Shown in pieces: positions 30,854 to 41,324 of a stretch of DNA of 64,000 nt (its first letter is position 1; each line of letters starts with the position of its first letter). The stretch is taken from assembly GCA_016124655.1 (NCBI GenBank), contig WGNI01000001.1:186001-250000 (forward strand). Direction: 5' to 3'. This DNA is from Alphaproteobacteria bacterium (GTDB lineage Bacteria; Pseudomonadota; Alphaproteobacteria; Caulobacterales; Aquidulcibacteraceae). The notes under the pieces were generated by a model, which saw nothing but the letters and a program-made list of their open reading frames with translations, did no database searches and was not told where the DNA came from. The translations under genes and the position numbers were made by a program.

Positions 30854-32386
30854 CTAAACATACCGCCACGCTTCGGCCGCGGCGCGGAACAGCGCGCGCG
30901 CCTTGTGCTGGGTTTCCTCCAGCTCCAATTGCGGATCGCTGTCGAGCACGACGCCGCCGCCGGCCTGCACATAGAGCGCGCCGTCCTTGACCACGCCGGT
31001 GCGCAGCGCGATCGCGGTGTCCATGTCGCCGCCGGCGGAGATATAGCCCACGCCGCCGCCATAGACGCCGCGCATGTGCGGCTCCATCTCGTTGATGATC
31101 TCCATGGCGCGGACTTTCGGCGCGCCGGACACGGTGCCTGCGGGAAAGCCTGCAAAGAGCGCGTCGATGGCGTCTTTGTCGGGCGCGATCGCGCCTTCGA
31201 CATTGGAGACGATGTGCATGACGTGGCTGTAGCGTTCGACGCCGAAACTTTCGGTGACGCGCACATTGGGTTTCGCCGCCAGACTGCCTGCGGCGTTTGC
31301 GCCCGGCGCGCGTCCGCGGCGGGCGACGCGGCCGACATCGTTGCGGCCGAGATCCAGCAGCATGAGATGCTCGGCGCGCTCCTTGGGATCGGCGAGCAAT
31401 TCGGCTTCCAGCGCCGCATCTTCCGCCGGCGTCTTGCCGCGCGGGCGCGTGCCGGCGATCGGGCGGATAGTGACCGTGTCATCGCGCAGGCGCACGAGGA
31501 TTTCCGGGCTCGATCCCACCACCGCGAAATCGTTGAAGTTCAGGTAAAATAAAAACGGCGAGGGATTGAGCCGGCGCAACGCGCGATAAAGCGCAAACGG
31601 GGCGTGTGCGAACGGCGCGGAAAAGCGTTGGCTCGGCACGACCTGAAACACATCGCCGGCGCGGCAATAGGCTTTGCAGCGCTCCACGATCTCGCGATAG
31701 CGCGCGGGCGCGATGTTGGAGACGGGCTCGGGCGGGGCGGATTTGGGCGGCGTGGGCGCTGGCGGGCGCTTCAAGGGCCGCTCCAGCAAACGCAAAGCGC
31801 GCTCCAGTCGCGCGCGGGCGCGATCATAAGCGCGCATCGGGTCGCCGGCGCCGCGGGCGGGCGTGACCAATGTGATTTCGCTCGAAACATTGTCGAACAC
31901 GGCGACGATGGTCGGGCGCATGAGCAGCGCCTGCGGCGCGCCCAAGGGATCGGGCGCATTGTCGGGCAGGCGCTCGACATAGCGCACCATGTCGTAGCTC
32001 AAATAGCCAAACAGCCCCGCCGCCATCGGCGGCAGCGCGGCTGGAATATCCAGCGCCGAACGCTTCACCAACGCGCGCAGCGAGGCGATAGGGTCGCGCT
32101 TGTCGGGCCTGAAGGCGGCGTCTTCAAAACCGCCGCGGCTGATTTCCGCGCGGCCGTCGCGCACGCGCCAAACGAGATCAGGCTTCAGGCCGATGATGGA
32201 ATAGCGCCCGCGCCAATCGCCGCCCTGCACGGATTCCAAGAGAAACGCGCCGGGCTGATCGGCGCCGAGCTTCAACAGCGCGGAGACCGGCGTCTCCAGA
32301 TCGGAAATGCGCTTGGTCCACACTGCCGCGCCCGCCTTGGCGTAGATTGCGGCGAAGTCCTGCAGCGCGGGCTCCAGCGCGGTCAT
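30854..32386 (-). CDS. trpE: Anthranilate synthase component I
   Basis: Converts chorismate to anthranilate with ammonia from TrpG. The 510-aa protein has the N-terminal regulatory domain (with FLLESVQGGDWRGRYSIIG, which contains the LLES element of Trp feedback binding) and the C-terminal chorismate-binding domain (IAGTRPRGKTPAEDAALEAELLADPKERAEHLMLLDLGRNDVGRV, then GAPKVRAMEIINEMEP and GGVGYIS). Its ATG overlaps the ppiD stop by 4 bp, so it appears to be co-transcribed with ppiD rather than with trpGDC. Confidence 0.97.
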   Translation of the reverse strand: MTALEPALQDFAAIYAKAGAAVWTKRISDLETPVSALLKLGADQPGAFLLESVQGGDWRGRYSIIGLKPDLVWRVRDGRAEISRGGFEDAAFRPDKRDPIASLRALVKRSALDIPAALPPMAAGLFGYLSYDMVRYVERLPDNAPDPLGAPQALLMRPTIVAVFDNVSSEITLVTPARGAGDPMRAYDRARARLERALRLLERPLKRPPAPTPPKSAPPEPVSNIAPARYREIVERCKAYCRAGDVFQVVPSQRFSAPFAHAPFALYRALRRLNPSPFLFYLNFNDFAVVGSSPEILVRLRDDTVTIRPIAGTRPRGKTPAEDAALEAELLADPKERAEHLMLLDLGRNDVGRVARRGRAPGANAAGSLAAKPNVRVTESFGVERYSHVMHIVSNVEGAIAPDKDAIDALFAGFPAGTVSGAPKVRAMEIINEMEPHMRGVYGGGVGYISAGGDMDTAIALRTGVVKDGALYVQAGGGVVLDSDPQLELEETQHKARALFRAAAEAWRYV

Positions 32387-34308
32387 TCGCCGTCTTCGGG
32401 CGCGGCGGCCGTGCGCGGGAACAGGCGATCGAGCGCGGCTTGATTGGTGCGCGCGTTGGCGGCGCGCAGCGCATCGGCCTGCACGGCTTCGGCGATCGAG
32501 AGACCCAATTGCTGCTGAAACGCTTCGCGCGCGGCGGCAAGCGCCTGGGGCTCCTGTGCAGGATCGGTGCGGCGCACTTCCTGCACCTGGCCCAAGATCA
32601 GCGCATTGCCGTCGAGGCGCACGCCGGAGACCACCTCGCCGACGCGCGCGCCGAACAATTCCAGGCCGAGATTTTGCGCCGGGATTTGGCTGGCCATGCG
32701 GCGATCGATTTCGCGATCGGTTTCGAGAATGCGTGCGCCTTGCGCGCGCGCGGCCGTTTCAAAGGATTGGCCGCCGTCCACCGCGGTTGCGATGCGCTGC
32801 GCGAGGTCGCGCAAGCGGCGCGCGGTTTCCTGGCCGCGCCAGACTTGCAGCACGGTGTCGCGCACCGCTTCCAGGGGACGGGTGGTTGCGGGCGTGACGC
32901 CGGTGACCTCAACGATGTAGTCGGCGCCGTCGGCTCCGGCGATGAAATCCGACGCATCGCCTTCCGGCGTCTGGAACGCGGTCTCCACCACTTCGCCCTG
33001 ATCGATCAGCGCTTCCGGCGCTGCGCCGTCGGGGCCAAGACCTTGCGCATCGACGGCGGGAATTTGCGTCACCGCAAGACCCGCGGCGCTGGCGGCGTCG
33101 GCGACGGATCGGCCTTCGTCACGCGCGTTTTCATACGTGCGCACGGCTTCGTTCATCAGTTCCGCCGCGCGATCCTGCGCCAGGCGCGCGCGGATGGTTT
33201 CGCGCTCTGTCTCCAAGGTCGGCGTGATCGCGGGAATGATCGCGTCGAGCCGCACGGCGGCGAACGGCGCCAGGCGTCCGCGCACGACGCGCGGGGCGGC
33301 CCCGCTTTGCATCGTGAACACTGCTTCGGCGATCTGCGGATCGGGAATTTCAGCGCGCGCTTGGGACGTGAAGGCGACGGCCTGTCCGCCGACGGCCCGC
33401 GCCGCGGCTTCCGCCGTTTCGCCGGCGGCAAGGCGGCGCGCGGCGTCGTTCGCCGCGGCTTCATTGGGCGCGGTGACTTGCGCGAAGGTGCGCTTTTCCG
33501 GCTGCGCGAGGCGCGCGGCGGCGGCGTCAAATTCGGCGCGAATGTCGGCTTCTGGCACCTGCACGCGATCGACGAAATCATCGGCGCGCGCGGCGACCAG
33601 CGTCAGCGCGCGATACTCGGGCACGGCGAATTGCGCGCTCATGCGATTATAGAGTTCGTCGAGCTGGGTTTCGGTGGGATCGGGAATGGGCTGCACGCGC
33701 GCGGCGGGGACTTCCGCCAGCGCGACGACGCGGCGTTCGGTTTCGAACGCCAGCGCCAGCGCGCCATAGCTCGACGGCGCACGCGCGCCGGCGGTCAAAG
33801 CGGAGAGCACCATGTTGGCGGCGAGTTCGCCGCGGATCTCGGCTTCGTATTGCGCGGGCGTGAAGCCCAGTTCGCGCACGAAGCTGTTATAGGTTTCGCG
33901 GTCGAAGGTATTGGTGATCGGGTTTTGCGCGGCGGGAATCTCGCGGATGGCGTCGGCGATCTGAGCGGGCGCGGGGATGGCGCCGAGCTTTTCGGCGTAA
34001 GCATGCATGGCGCGGCGATTGAGGATCGCGTTCAAGACCTGCAGGTGCAGGCCGCCCTCAATGGCCTGGTTGCGCGAGATCGGCGCCTGGCCAGGCTGCA
34101 ATTGTGATTGCTGCTGGCGCAGCGCGAGATCGAGGTCGCGGCTGAGCTCCTGCGCGGACACGGCCTGGCTGCCGACGCGCGCGACGTTATCCCCGCCGAC
34201 GCCGGAGAAGATGTCGTTGATGCCCCAGATTCCCAGAGCGAGCGCTAGAAAGCCAATAATGACGCCGGCCACCCAGCCGCGCGTGAGGTTGCGGATTTGC
34301 GTCAGCAT
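32383..34308 (-). CDS. ppiD: PpiD-like peptidyl-prolyl isomerase / SurA-N domain chaperone
   Basis: Inner-membrane-anchored periplasmic folding factor. The start at 34308 gives 641 aa: a cytoplasmic MLTQIRNLTRGW, one transmembrane helix (about residues 13-30) and a SurA_N_3-type domain (DNVARVGSQAVSAQELSRDLDLALRQQQ). The parvulin-like central region is weak and may be inactive, as in many PpiD proteins. The helical C-terminal part resembles the N-terminal part. The open frame runs 285 codons further upstream opposite tpiA, but that part is a shadow. Divergent from tpiA. Confidence 0.9.
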   Translation of the reverse strand: MLTQIRNLTRGWVAGVIIGFLALALGIWGINDIFSGVGGDNVARVGSQAVSAQELSRDLDLALRQQQSQLQPGQAPISRNQAIEGGLHLQVLNAILNRRAMHAYAEKLGAIPAPAQIADAIREIPAAQNPITNTFDRETYNSFVRELGFTPAQYEAEIRGELAANMVLSALTAGARAPSSYGALALAFETERRVVALAEVPAARVQPIPDPTETQLDELYNRMSAQFAVPEYRALTLVAARADDFVDRVQVPEADIRAEFDAAAARLAQPEKRTFAQVTAPNEAAANDAARRLAAGETAEAAARAVGGQAVAFTSQARAEIPDPQIAEAVFTMQSGAAPRVVRGRLAPFAAVRLDAIIPAITPTLETERETIRARLAQDRAAELMNEAVRTYENARDEGRSVADAASAAGLAVTQIPAVDAQGLGPDGAAPEALIDQGEVVETAFQTPEGDASDFIAGADGADYIVEVTGVTPATTRPLEAVRDTVLQVWRGQETARRLRDLAQRIATAVDGGQSFETAARAQGARILETDREIDRRMASQIPAQNLGLELFGARVGEVVSGVRLDGNALILGQVQEVRRTDPAQEPQALAAAREAFQQQLGLSIAEAVQADALRAANARTNQAALDRLFPRTAAAPEDGE

Positions 34309-34386
34309 CACATCGTCCGTTATGGGAGGCCGGGACCATAGAGACGCGCCTGCGCAGGGGCAATATCGCGGCGGCGTCGGAGGCAG

Positions 34387-35154
34387 ATGGGCATGGGCGG
34401 CCGTAAACCGCTGATCGCGGGCAATTGGAAAATGTTCGGCCGCCGCGCCGATCTCCATGAGGTTTCCGACACGCTGAAGCGGGCCGGGGCGGCGGGTTCG
34501 GCCATCGATATCGTGTTCTGTCCGCCGGCGACGCTTTTGCGCGAGGCGGCGGAGGCCGCGCGCGCGGGCGGGGCGCAGGCCGGGGCCCAGGACGTTTCGC
34601 CGCTGGGCGACGGGGCGCATACCGGCGATCTCTCTGCGCCGATGCTGACCGATGCGGGGGCGGCCTATTGCATCGTCGGCCATTCCGAGCGCCGGGCCGA
34701 TCACGGCGAAACCGACGCCATCGTCGCGGCCAAGGCCAAGGCCGCCGCCGCCGCGGGGCTGGCGCCGATCCTGTGCGTGGGCGAGACGCTGGCGGAGCGC
34801 GAGAGCGGGCAGGCGCTGGCGGTGGTGGAGCGCCAGCTGGAGGCGTCGATCCCGGAAAACGCGCCGCATTCCCTTGTCATCGCCTATGAGCCGGTGTGGG
34901 CGATCGGCACGGGGCGGACGCCGACGGCGGAGGACATCGCGGCGATGCATCGCAGCATCCGCGGCCTGCTCGACGCGCGCTTCGGCCGGCACGGGGCGGA
35001 GATGCGGGTGCTCTATGGCGGCTCGGTGAAGCCGGCCAACGCGGCGGAGATTTTTGCGGTCGAGCATGTCGATGGCGCGCTGGTCGGCGGGGCCAGCCTC
35101 AAAGCCGCCGATTTTGCAGCGATTATCCTGGCGCATCCTGCCGCAGCGCGATGA
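34387..35154 (+). CDS. tpiA: Triose-phosphate isomerase
   Basis: Interconverts dihydroxyacetone phosphate and glyceraldehyde 3-phosphate. The 255-aa protein has the substrate-binding IAGNWKM near residue 10, the catalytic His region AYCIVGHSERR near 97, the catalytic Glu in VIAYEPVWAIGTGRTPT near 168, and the phosphate-binding VLYGGSVKPAN near 210. ATG codons at 34387 and 34393 are both possible starts. It is followed by secG after 103 bp, a common proteobacterial pair. Confidence 0.97.
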   Translation: MGMGGRKPLIAGNWKMFGRRADLHEVSDTLKRAGAAGSAIDIVFCPPATLLREAAEAARAGGAQAGAQDVSPLGDGAHTGDLSAPMLTDAGAAYCIVGHSERRADHGETDAIVAAKAKAAAAAGLAPILCVGETLAERESGQALAVVERQLEASIPENAPHSLVIAYEPVWAIGTGRTPTAEDIAAMHRSIRGLLDARFGRHGAEMRVLYGGSVKPANAAEIFAVEHVDGALVGGASLKAADFAAIILAHPAAAR

Positions 35155-35257
35155 CGCCCCCATATCGGGAGCAGAAGCGCCACTGGCGGCGAACGGCCGT
35201 CTCGGCTAACAGACGCGTTTTCGCGCGCCCGGCGTACGGGCGCGGATCGAGGAAGGC

Positions 35258-35995
35258 ATGCACGGCTTCGTTCTTCTGATTCACATGTTGATCTGCGCCG
35301 GCCTGATCGGCCTGGTGCTCATGCAGCGCTCCGAAGGCGGGGCGTTGGGCATGGGCGGGGGCGGGGGCGCGCTGATGAGCGGACGCGGCGCGGCCGACGC
35401 GCTGGCGCGGTTCACCTCCATCGCCGGCGCGCTATTTCTGGTCACGTCCGTGGTGCTGACGATGATGGCGTCGGCTTCGCGCGATGACGCCAATCGCTCG
35501 ATCTTCGATCGGCTCACGCCGAGCCGGCCTGCGATCGAGGCGCCGGCCGCAGCGCCAGCGCCGGAAGCCGCGCGCCCCGCAACCGAACAGGATTTCGCCG
35601 CGCCAGCAGAGCGCGCAGCGCCGGTCTCCGCGTCCGCGGTGACGATCGCGCCGCCGCCGGCGGCCGCCGCAGAGCGGGCCGCGCCGGTGCCGCCGCCGGC
35701 GCTGCGCACAACCACGACGCCGGTCGCCGCGCCCGCGCCGCAGCCTGCGCCGCAACGGACAGCAACGACCACCGCGCGTCCGACGCAAACCAGCACGACG
35801 ACGTCGAGCGCGCCGCGCACGACAACGACGCAGCGCCCCACGCAGACCAGCACGTCGTCTTCCAGCGCGCCGCGGACGTCGACGCAGCGGCAGACCACGC
35901 AGCCGGCTACGGATTCCGCGACGCAGGGCGAATCGCGCGATGCTCAAACGCCGCCGCCGCCGCCCGTGCGGCCGCGCGCCGGCCCGGACCAATAA
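35258..35995 (+). CDS. secG: Preprotein translocase subunit SecG with a long low-complexity tail
   Basis: Auxiliary subunit of the SecYEG channel. Residues 1-75 are a normal SecG: TM1 (about 3-22), LMQRSEGGALGMGGGGGALMSGRGAADALARFT and TM2 (about 54-72). After SIFDRLTPS (about 89) comes a tail of about 155 residues rich in Ala, Pro, Thr, Ser and Gln with repeats such as TTTTxxPTQTSTxxSSAPRT, ending in PPPPPVRPRAGPDQ. Usual SecG is about 75-150 aa, so this tail is exceptional in length. It sits between tpiA and pyrG. Confidence 0.92.
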   Translation: MHGFVLLIHMLICAGLIGLVLMQRSEGGALGMGGGGGALMSGRGAADALARFTSIAGALFLVTSVVLTMMASASRDDANRSIFDRLTPSRPAIEAPAAAPAPEAARPATEQDFAAPAERAAPVSASAVTIAPPPAAAAERAAPVPPPALRTTTTPVAAPAPQPAPQRTATTTARPTQTSTTTSSAPRTTTTQRPTQTSTSSSSAPRTSTQRQTTQPATDSATQGESRDAQTPPPPPVRPRAGPDQ

Positions 35996-36020
35996 GGCCC
36001 CGGGGCGGACGCGTCGCGGC

Positions 36021-37812
<1,792 letters not shown>

Positions 37813-38269
37813 GCGCGCGCGAACAGGTGCACGCGCGGCCCTCAATCAACCCCGCTCGTCGACTACGTCGACACTCCCCCCTTTCTGGGGGGAGATCCGC
37901 CGCCGCGTTGTCCCCCTCAAAGGCGGGACCGGCCTGAAGGGCCGAGGGGGGGCAGTCTCGTGCAACACGCCTGGACCCCGGTCTTCGCGTTCCGCGAAGA
38001 CCGGGGTGATGGGTTGCGTGACCACGCAAACTTTGGCTCGGTCCTGGCGAAAGCCAGGACCCATTTCCGCAGGCGCTTGTGTTCATGGGCCCTGGCCTGC
38101 GCCAGGGCCGAGCGTCGCGAGTCAAGCGCGACCTTCTCATCTTCGCATCCACCCATCGCCCCGGGCGACCGGAGGGAGACCCGGGGCCTAGCGTTTGCGC
38201 CGTATTGCTGGACCCCGGTCTTCGCGTTCCGCGAAACCGGGGTGATGGGTTGCATTCAAGGCGCGTCGA
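37813..38269. repeat. Convergent intergenic region packed with family I, II and III repeats
   Basis: No gene in these 457 bp. Family I at 37850-37953 (CTCCCCCCTTTCTGGGGGGAG, GGCCTGAAGGGCC). Family III hairpins at 37972-38013 and 38208-38250 (GACCCCGGTCTTCGCG...CGAAGACCGGGGT). Family II at 38034-38113 (CCTGGCGAAAGCCAGG, then CCCTGGCCTGCGCCAGGG). A CCATCGCCCCGGGCGACC...GACCCGGGGCCTA segment at 38154-38190 recurs at 52244-52281. The elements are arranged as a mosaic, as if inserted into each other. Confidence 0.85.
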
Positions 38270-39337
38270 TCAAAACGCCAGCGCTGAAAGCCCCGGCGTG
38301 TTGGCCGCGCCGCGCACGCCGCCGGCAATGACCTCGAAGCCGATGAGCGCAATGCCCGTCAGCAAGGCCGCGCGCGGCAGGGGCATGGTTTCATCGTCGC
38401 GCCAGGCGCGGGCGCAGACGTCGGCGAGATGAAATGTCAGCGGCAGCGTCAATAAAACGGCGACGCGGGTGAAATCATAGGTGAAGGCCGCCACGCCCAT
38501 CGCCAGCGCCAGGCTCAAGCCAATCAGCAGCGCAGCGCGCGCGTCGCGCAGCGCGGAGAAAGCCAAGGCCCAGCCGCCCCACAGCACGCTCACGAGCGCG
38601 ATGCCGCGAAAGTGCAGCATGTTTTCAAATGCGCGCGGGCCGGCGGTTGGCAGGAGTTCAGCGCGGCTGACGGGATCGCCCATGGCGATGGCGAGCGCAT
38701 AGATCTGGCCGGCTGCGAGCGCTAGGCCTGCGCCGGCGGCGAAGGCGGCGGCGTCGCGCCAATGCGCCTCACGGCGCAGGATCAGCATGATGGCGTGACC
38801 CGCGCTGATCAGCGCGGCCTGTTCGGCGTGCGCGGCGAAGAGCAGGAAATATCCCGCCGCGGAAACGAAACTATTCCTGCGGGCGAAAAACACCACCGCG
38901 TAGCCCGCGACGACCAGCGCATCGGTTTTTCCCATCCAGTGCAGCAGCGTGTAATCCAATCCCGTCAGGCACACCGCGCCCAAAAACACCGTCGCGCGCG
39001 ACGCGCCATAGGCTTGCAGCGCCAGTCCCATCAGCGCCGCGATGGCGCCGCCGGCGAGTGCTACAGACGCCAGCTTGAATTGAACATCGCTCAAGGGTGC
39101 GGCGTTCAGCGCGGTTAATCCGCGCCCGAATGCGGCATAAAGCCAGTTCATCAGGACAAATTCGCGTTCGGCGGGGACAGCCTCGAAGCTGCGCGCGGCC
39201 CAGAGTTGGGGCAGATCGAGATCGGTGAATCCGATCCCGTTCACCACGACTGAAAGCGTCAGAAACAGCAGCGCCAGCGCGGCGAAACCGGCAATCGTGG
39301 TGGGCGGGCGCACGGCGCGTGCGCGCAAGTCCAGCAT
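38270..39337 (-). CDS. Hypothetical polytopic membrane protein
   Basis: A 355-residue, strongly hydrophobic protein with about nine or ten predicted membrane segments, the first at about residues 15-37 (TIAGFAALALLFLTLSVVVNGIGF). Short soluble loops contain NWLYAAFGRGLTALN, HWMGKTDALVV and RREAHWRDA. The GKTD and FAAHAEQA loops and the layout are loosely like bacterial membrane proteins of the glycosyltransferase GT-C type, but I see no diagnostic DD/DE motif in the first loop, so I assign no function. It lies in an accessory-looking region bordered by repeats. Confidence 0.72.
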   Translation of the reverse strand: MLDLRARAVRPPTTIAGFAALALLFLTLSVVVNGIGFTDLDLPQLWAARSFEAVPAEREFVLMNWLYAAFGRGLTALNAAPLSDVQFKLASVALAGGAIAALMGLALQAYGASRATVFLGAVCLTGLDYTLLHWMGKTDALVVAGYAVVFFARRNSFVSAAGYFLLFAAHAEQAALISAGHAIMLILRREAHWRDAAAFAAGAGLALAAGQIYALAIAMGDPVSRAELLPTAGPRAFENMLHFRGIALVSVLWGGWALAFSALRDARAALLIGLSLALAMGVAAFTYDFTRVAVLLTLPLTFHLADVCARAWRDDETMPLPRAALLTGIALIGFEVIAGGVRGAANTPGLSALAF

Positions 39338-39462
39338 TGCGTTCCCCCGCCGTTTGCGCCTGCGCGGGAAGGATAGACGTGGCGTGTCGCTGCGCCAAGC
39401 GCAGCGTGGATGCGCGCGCGATCCATCCGACGGGGTTGTGGGCGGGCGTATGCTTACAGCGC

Positions 39463-40122
39463 ATGTCCGATGACGAACCGCCCCCGAATGATCTTGCAGC
39501 GCTGTGGCGCGCTGCGCGCTATTGGGCGAACGCGATGCTCAATCTCTTCGGCGGCCCGAATGAGCTGCCGTGGGACAATCCCGACATGCCGCGCCGGCGC
39601 ATCGCCATTCTGCAATGGCTGCGGCCGTTGGAGCGTCTGGCGCGCTGGCTGCTGTTGGCGCAGGCGCTGAACGGGCCGGCGCCGGTTCTCGAGCCGCGCC
39701 ACGGCAAAACGAGGCGCAAGGCCGCGTCAAAGCCTGTTGCGCCGATCGACTGGACGGCGCCGTCGCAGACATGGCGCGTGCGGTTCGATTATGCGCCGGC
39801 TGGCCATCGGGCTTCCTTGTTCGCGAAGGCAAAGACAAAGCCGCGGCCGAAACGCGCTCTTTGGGCGCCATCGATGGGCGAGCGCATGGCGCAGCTGAAG
39901 CCGCTGGCGTTGCGCGTGGAGGCGGTGGTGCGCGTGATCCTGGCGCCGGACGTCTTTGCAAAGCGCTTGGCGCGGCGGTTGGCGCGGAACGCCGCGGCGG
40001 CGCACCGCATCCTGCGCGTGCGGCCGTTGCGACAGCCAGTCAATCCGATGCTCTACGATTATGACGCGGGCCACGCCTTGGCGTGGGCGGCGTTGCCGCC
40101 GGCCTTCATCAATTCAAGCTGA
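39463..40122 (+). CDS. Hypothetical protein
   Basis: The start at 39463 (MSDDEPPPNDLAALWRAARYW) gives 219 aa. The protein is rich in Arg, Ala, Leu and Trp, with two helical hydrophobic-basic stretches (LQWLRPLERLARWLLLAQAL near residue 48 and MAQLKPLALRVEAVVRVILAP near 145). The C-terminus is PVNPMLYDYDAGHALAWAALPP. No recognised domain or signal peptide. The 48 codons upstream of the chosen start belong to the open frame but lack a plausible context. Its 3' end faces the TetR gene with a 22-bp gap. Function unknown. Confidence 0.6.
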   Translation: MSDDEPPPNDLAALWRAARYWANAMLNLFGGPNELPWDNPDMPRRRIAILQWLRPLERLARWLLLAQALNGPAPVLEPRHGKTRRKAASKPVAPIDWTAPSQTWRVRFDYAPAGHRASLFAKAKTKPRPKRALWAPSMGERMAQLKPLALRVEAVVRVILAPDVFAKRLARRLARNAAAAHRILRVRPLRQPVNPMLYDYDAGHALAWAALPPAFINSS

Positions 40123-40144
40123 ACGTGCGCGACAGTGTTGTGCT

Positions 40145-40804
40145 TTACGCCGCGGCGCGGGTGCGCGCCGCGGGCGCATACGCGCGCAACAAGCGATCCA
40201 CCACGCGATGGGCGTAGGCGGTGAGCTCAATTTCGCTCGGACGCGGGCGCAGACCCAGTTGCGCTTCGTGCAAAACATTGCCGCGCAGCAGACCGATGAA
40301 GTCGTTGGAGAACTCCTCCGCGTCGGGGATGTCGGCCAGGCCGCGCGCATTGAGGGCCTCGGCGATCCGGCCTTGAATGACAAGGCCCGCGCCGCAGGTG
40401 AATTCATCGAACACGCGCGCGACTTCCGGGGCGCGCGGCGCTTCGTTGACGACGATGCGGTAGGCGATCAGCGCTTCGGGCTGCATCATCTTGATGAGGC
40501 ATTGGGCGGCGTAGTCGCGCAGCGCCGCGACCGGGTCCTCCAATGTGTCGCCGGTCCAGTGATCGGGGTCGAGCGCGCTCTGGCGGGAGCCCCAGGCGAG
40601 CAGGGCGTAGAACAGCCCTTCCTTGGAATCGAAGCGGGCGTAGAGAGTTTCCTTGGAGACCTTCGCGCGGGTGGCGATCTCCAGCATGGTCGCGCCCTGG
40701 ATGCCGCGCTCGGCGAAGACGTCGAAGGCGGCGCCGAGGATTTCCTCGTTGCGGGGGTCGTCGAGGGGGGCGAGCCAGGAGGGGCGGTCGTCCATGATGC
40801 TCAT
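40145..40804 (-). CDS. TetR/AcrR family transcriptional regulator
   Basis: A 219-residue one-domain repressor. The N-terminal helix-turn-helix is clear: ILGAAFDVFAERGIQGATMLEIATRAKVSKETLYARFDSKEGLFYALL (about residues 22-69). The C-terminal ligand-binding part (about 75-210) resembles the AcrR-type TetR_C domains with a central EAPRAPEVARVFDEFT helix. ATGs at 40804 and 40795 are both usable. Upstream lies a cluster of GTAC palindromes that are good candidates for its own operators. No efflux or enzyme target gene is adjacent, so its regulon is unknown. Confidence 0.9.
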   Translation of the reverse strand: MSIMDDRPSWLAPLDDPRNEEILGAAFDVFAERGIQGATMLEIATRAKVSKETLYARFDSKEGLFYALLAWGSRQSALDPDHWTGDTLEDPVAALRDYAAQCLIKMMQPEALIAYRIVVNEAPRAPEVARVFDEFTCGAGLVIQGRIAEALNARGLADIPDAEEFSNDFIGLLRGNVLHEAQLGLRPRPSEIELTAYAHRVVDRLLRAYAPAARTRAAA

Positions 40805-40827
40805 GGGATGGGGCTTTCCGTTAGGGC

Positions 40828-40882
40828 GTACGTTGAAGTACCGTACCGGGTAGTACTAGATCGTCGGCGTACTGTCCAGTAC
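40828..40882. promoter_or_regulatory. Candidate TetR operators: cluster of GTAC palindromes
   Basis: Six GTAC tetramers lie in 55 bp directly upstream of the TetR gene. They include a near-symmetric AGTACC...GGTAGTACT element (40837-40857) and a perfect GTACTG-TC-CAGTAC inverted repeat (40869-40882). Position and symmetry fit repressor binding sites overlapping the gene's own promoter. Confidence 0.5.
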
Positions 40883-40904
40883 TGGAAACGGGGCCCGCAA
40901 ACCT

Positions 40905-41177
40905 CGGGCTCGGCCCTGGCGGAGGCCAGGGCCCAGGACCACAGGCGATTGCAGCAATGGGCCCTGGATCAAGTTCAGGGCCGAGCGTTGCGGTTGGACC
41001 CCGGCTGATGCTGCGCATCGCCGGGGTGAAGAGGTTACGGACACCCCTCGGGCTCGGCCCTGGCGGCGGCCAGGGCCCAGGACCACAGACGATTGCAGCA
41101 AGGGGCCCTGGATCCAGTCCAGGGCCGAGCGTTGCGGGTTGACCCCGGTGTTCGCGGTCCGCGAAACCGGGGTGATG
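40905..41177. repeat. Duplicated family II plus family III repeat block
   Basis: A unit of about 140 bp (40905-41035) is followed by a diverged second copy (41049-41177). Each holds GGGCTCGGCCCTGGCGG, then GCCAGGGCCCAGGACCACAG, a CGATTGCAGCAA spacer, GGGCCCTGGATC...CCAGGGCCGAGCG, and a family III GACCCCGG...CCGGGGTGA hairpin. The two units are about 144 bp apart. No gene is visible here. Confidence 0.85.
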
Positions 41178-41223
41178 GTGCGGCGTGGGGACCGCCAATG
41201 TGTGTTGCGTTGATTTCCCCCCC

Positions 41224-41324
41224 TCGGCGCTGCGCATTTTCGAGTACCCCCCTCGGCGCTGCGCATTTTCGAGTACCCCCCTCGGCGCTGCGCATTTTCG
41301 AGTACCCCCCTCGGCGCTGCGCGC
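41224..41324. repeat. 29-bp tandem repeat, about 3.4 copies
   Basis: Units begin at 41224, 41253, 41282 and 41311, each starting TCGGCGCTGCGCATTTTCGA and continuing GTACCCCCC; the fourth is cut short after TCGGCGCTGCGC. Full copies look identical. The unit resembles the right end of a family I element that has been tandemly amplified. Confidence 0.92.

Noticed and set aside
34309..35163. N-terminal extension of ppiD to 926 residues
   Set aside because: The extra 285 codons are antisense to tpiA, have shadow-like composition and precede a normal PpiD start (cytoplasmic tip plus membrane helix).
41224..41324. Possible CRISPR array from regular 29-bp repeats
   Set aside because: The repeats are contiguous with no spacers and no cas genes are nearby; it is a simple tandem repeat.
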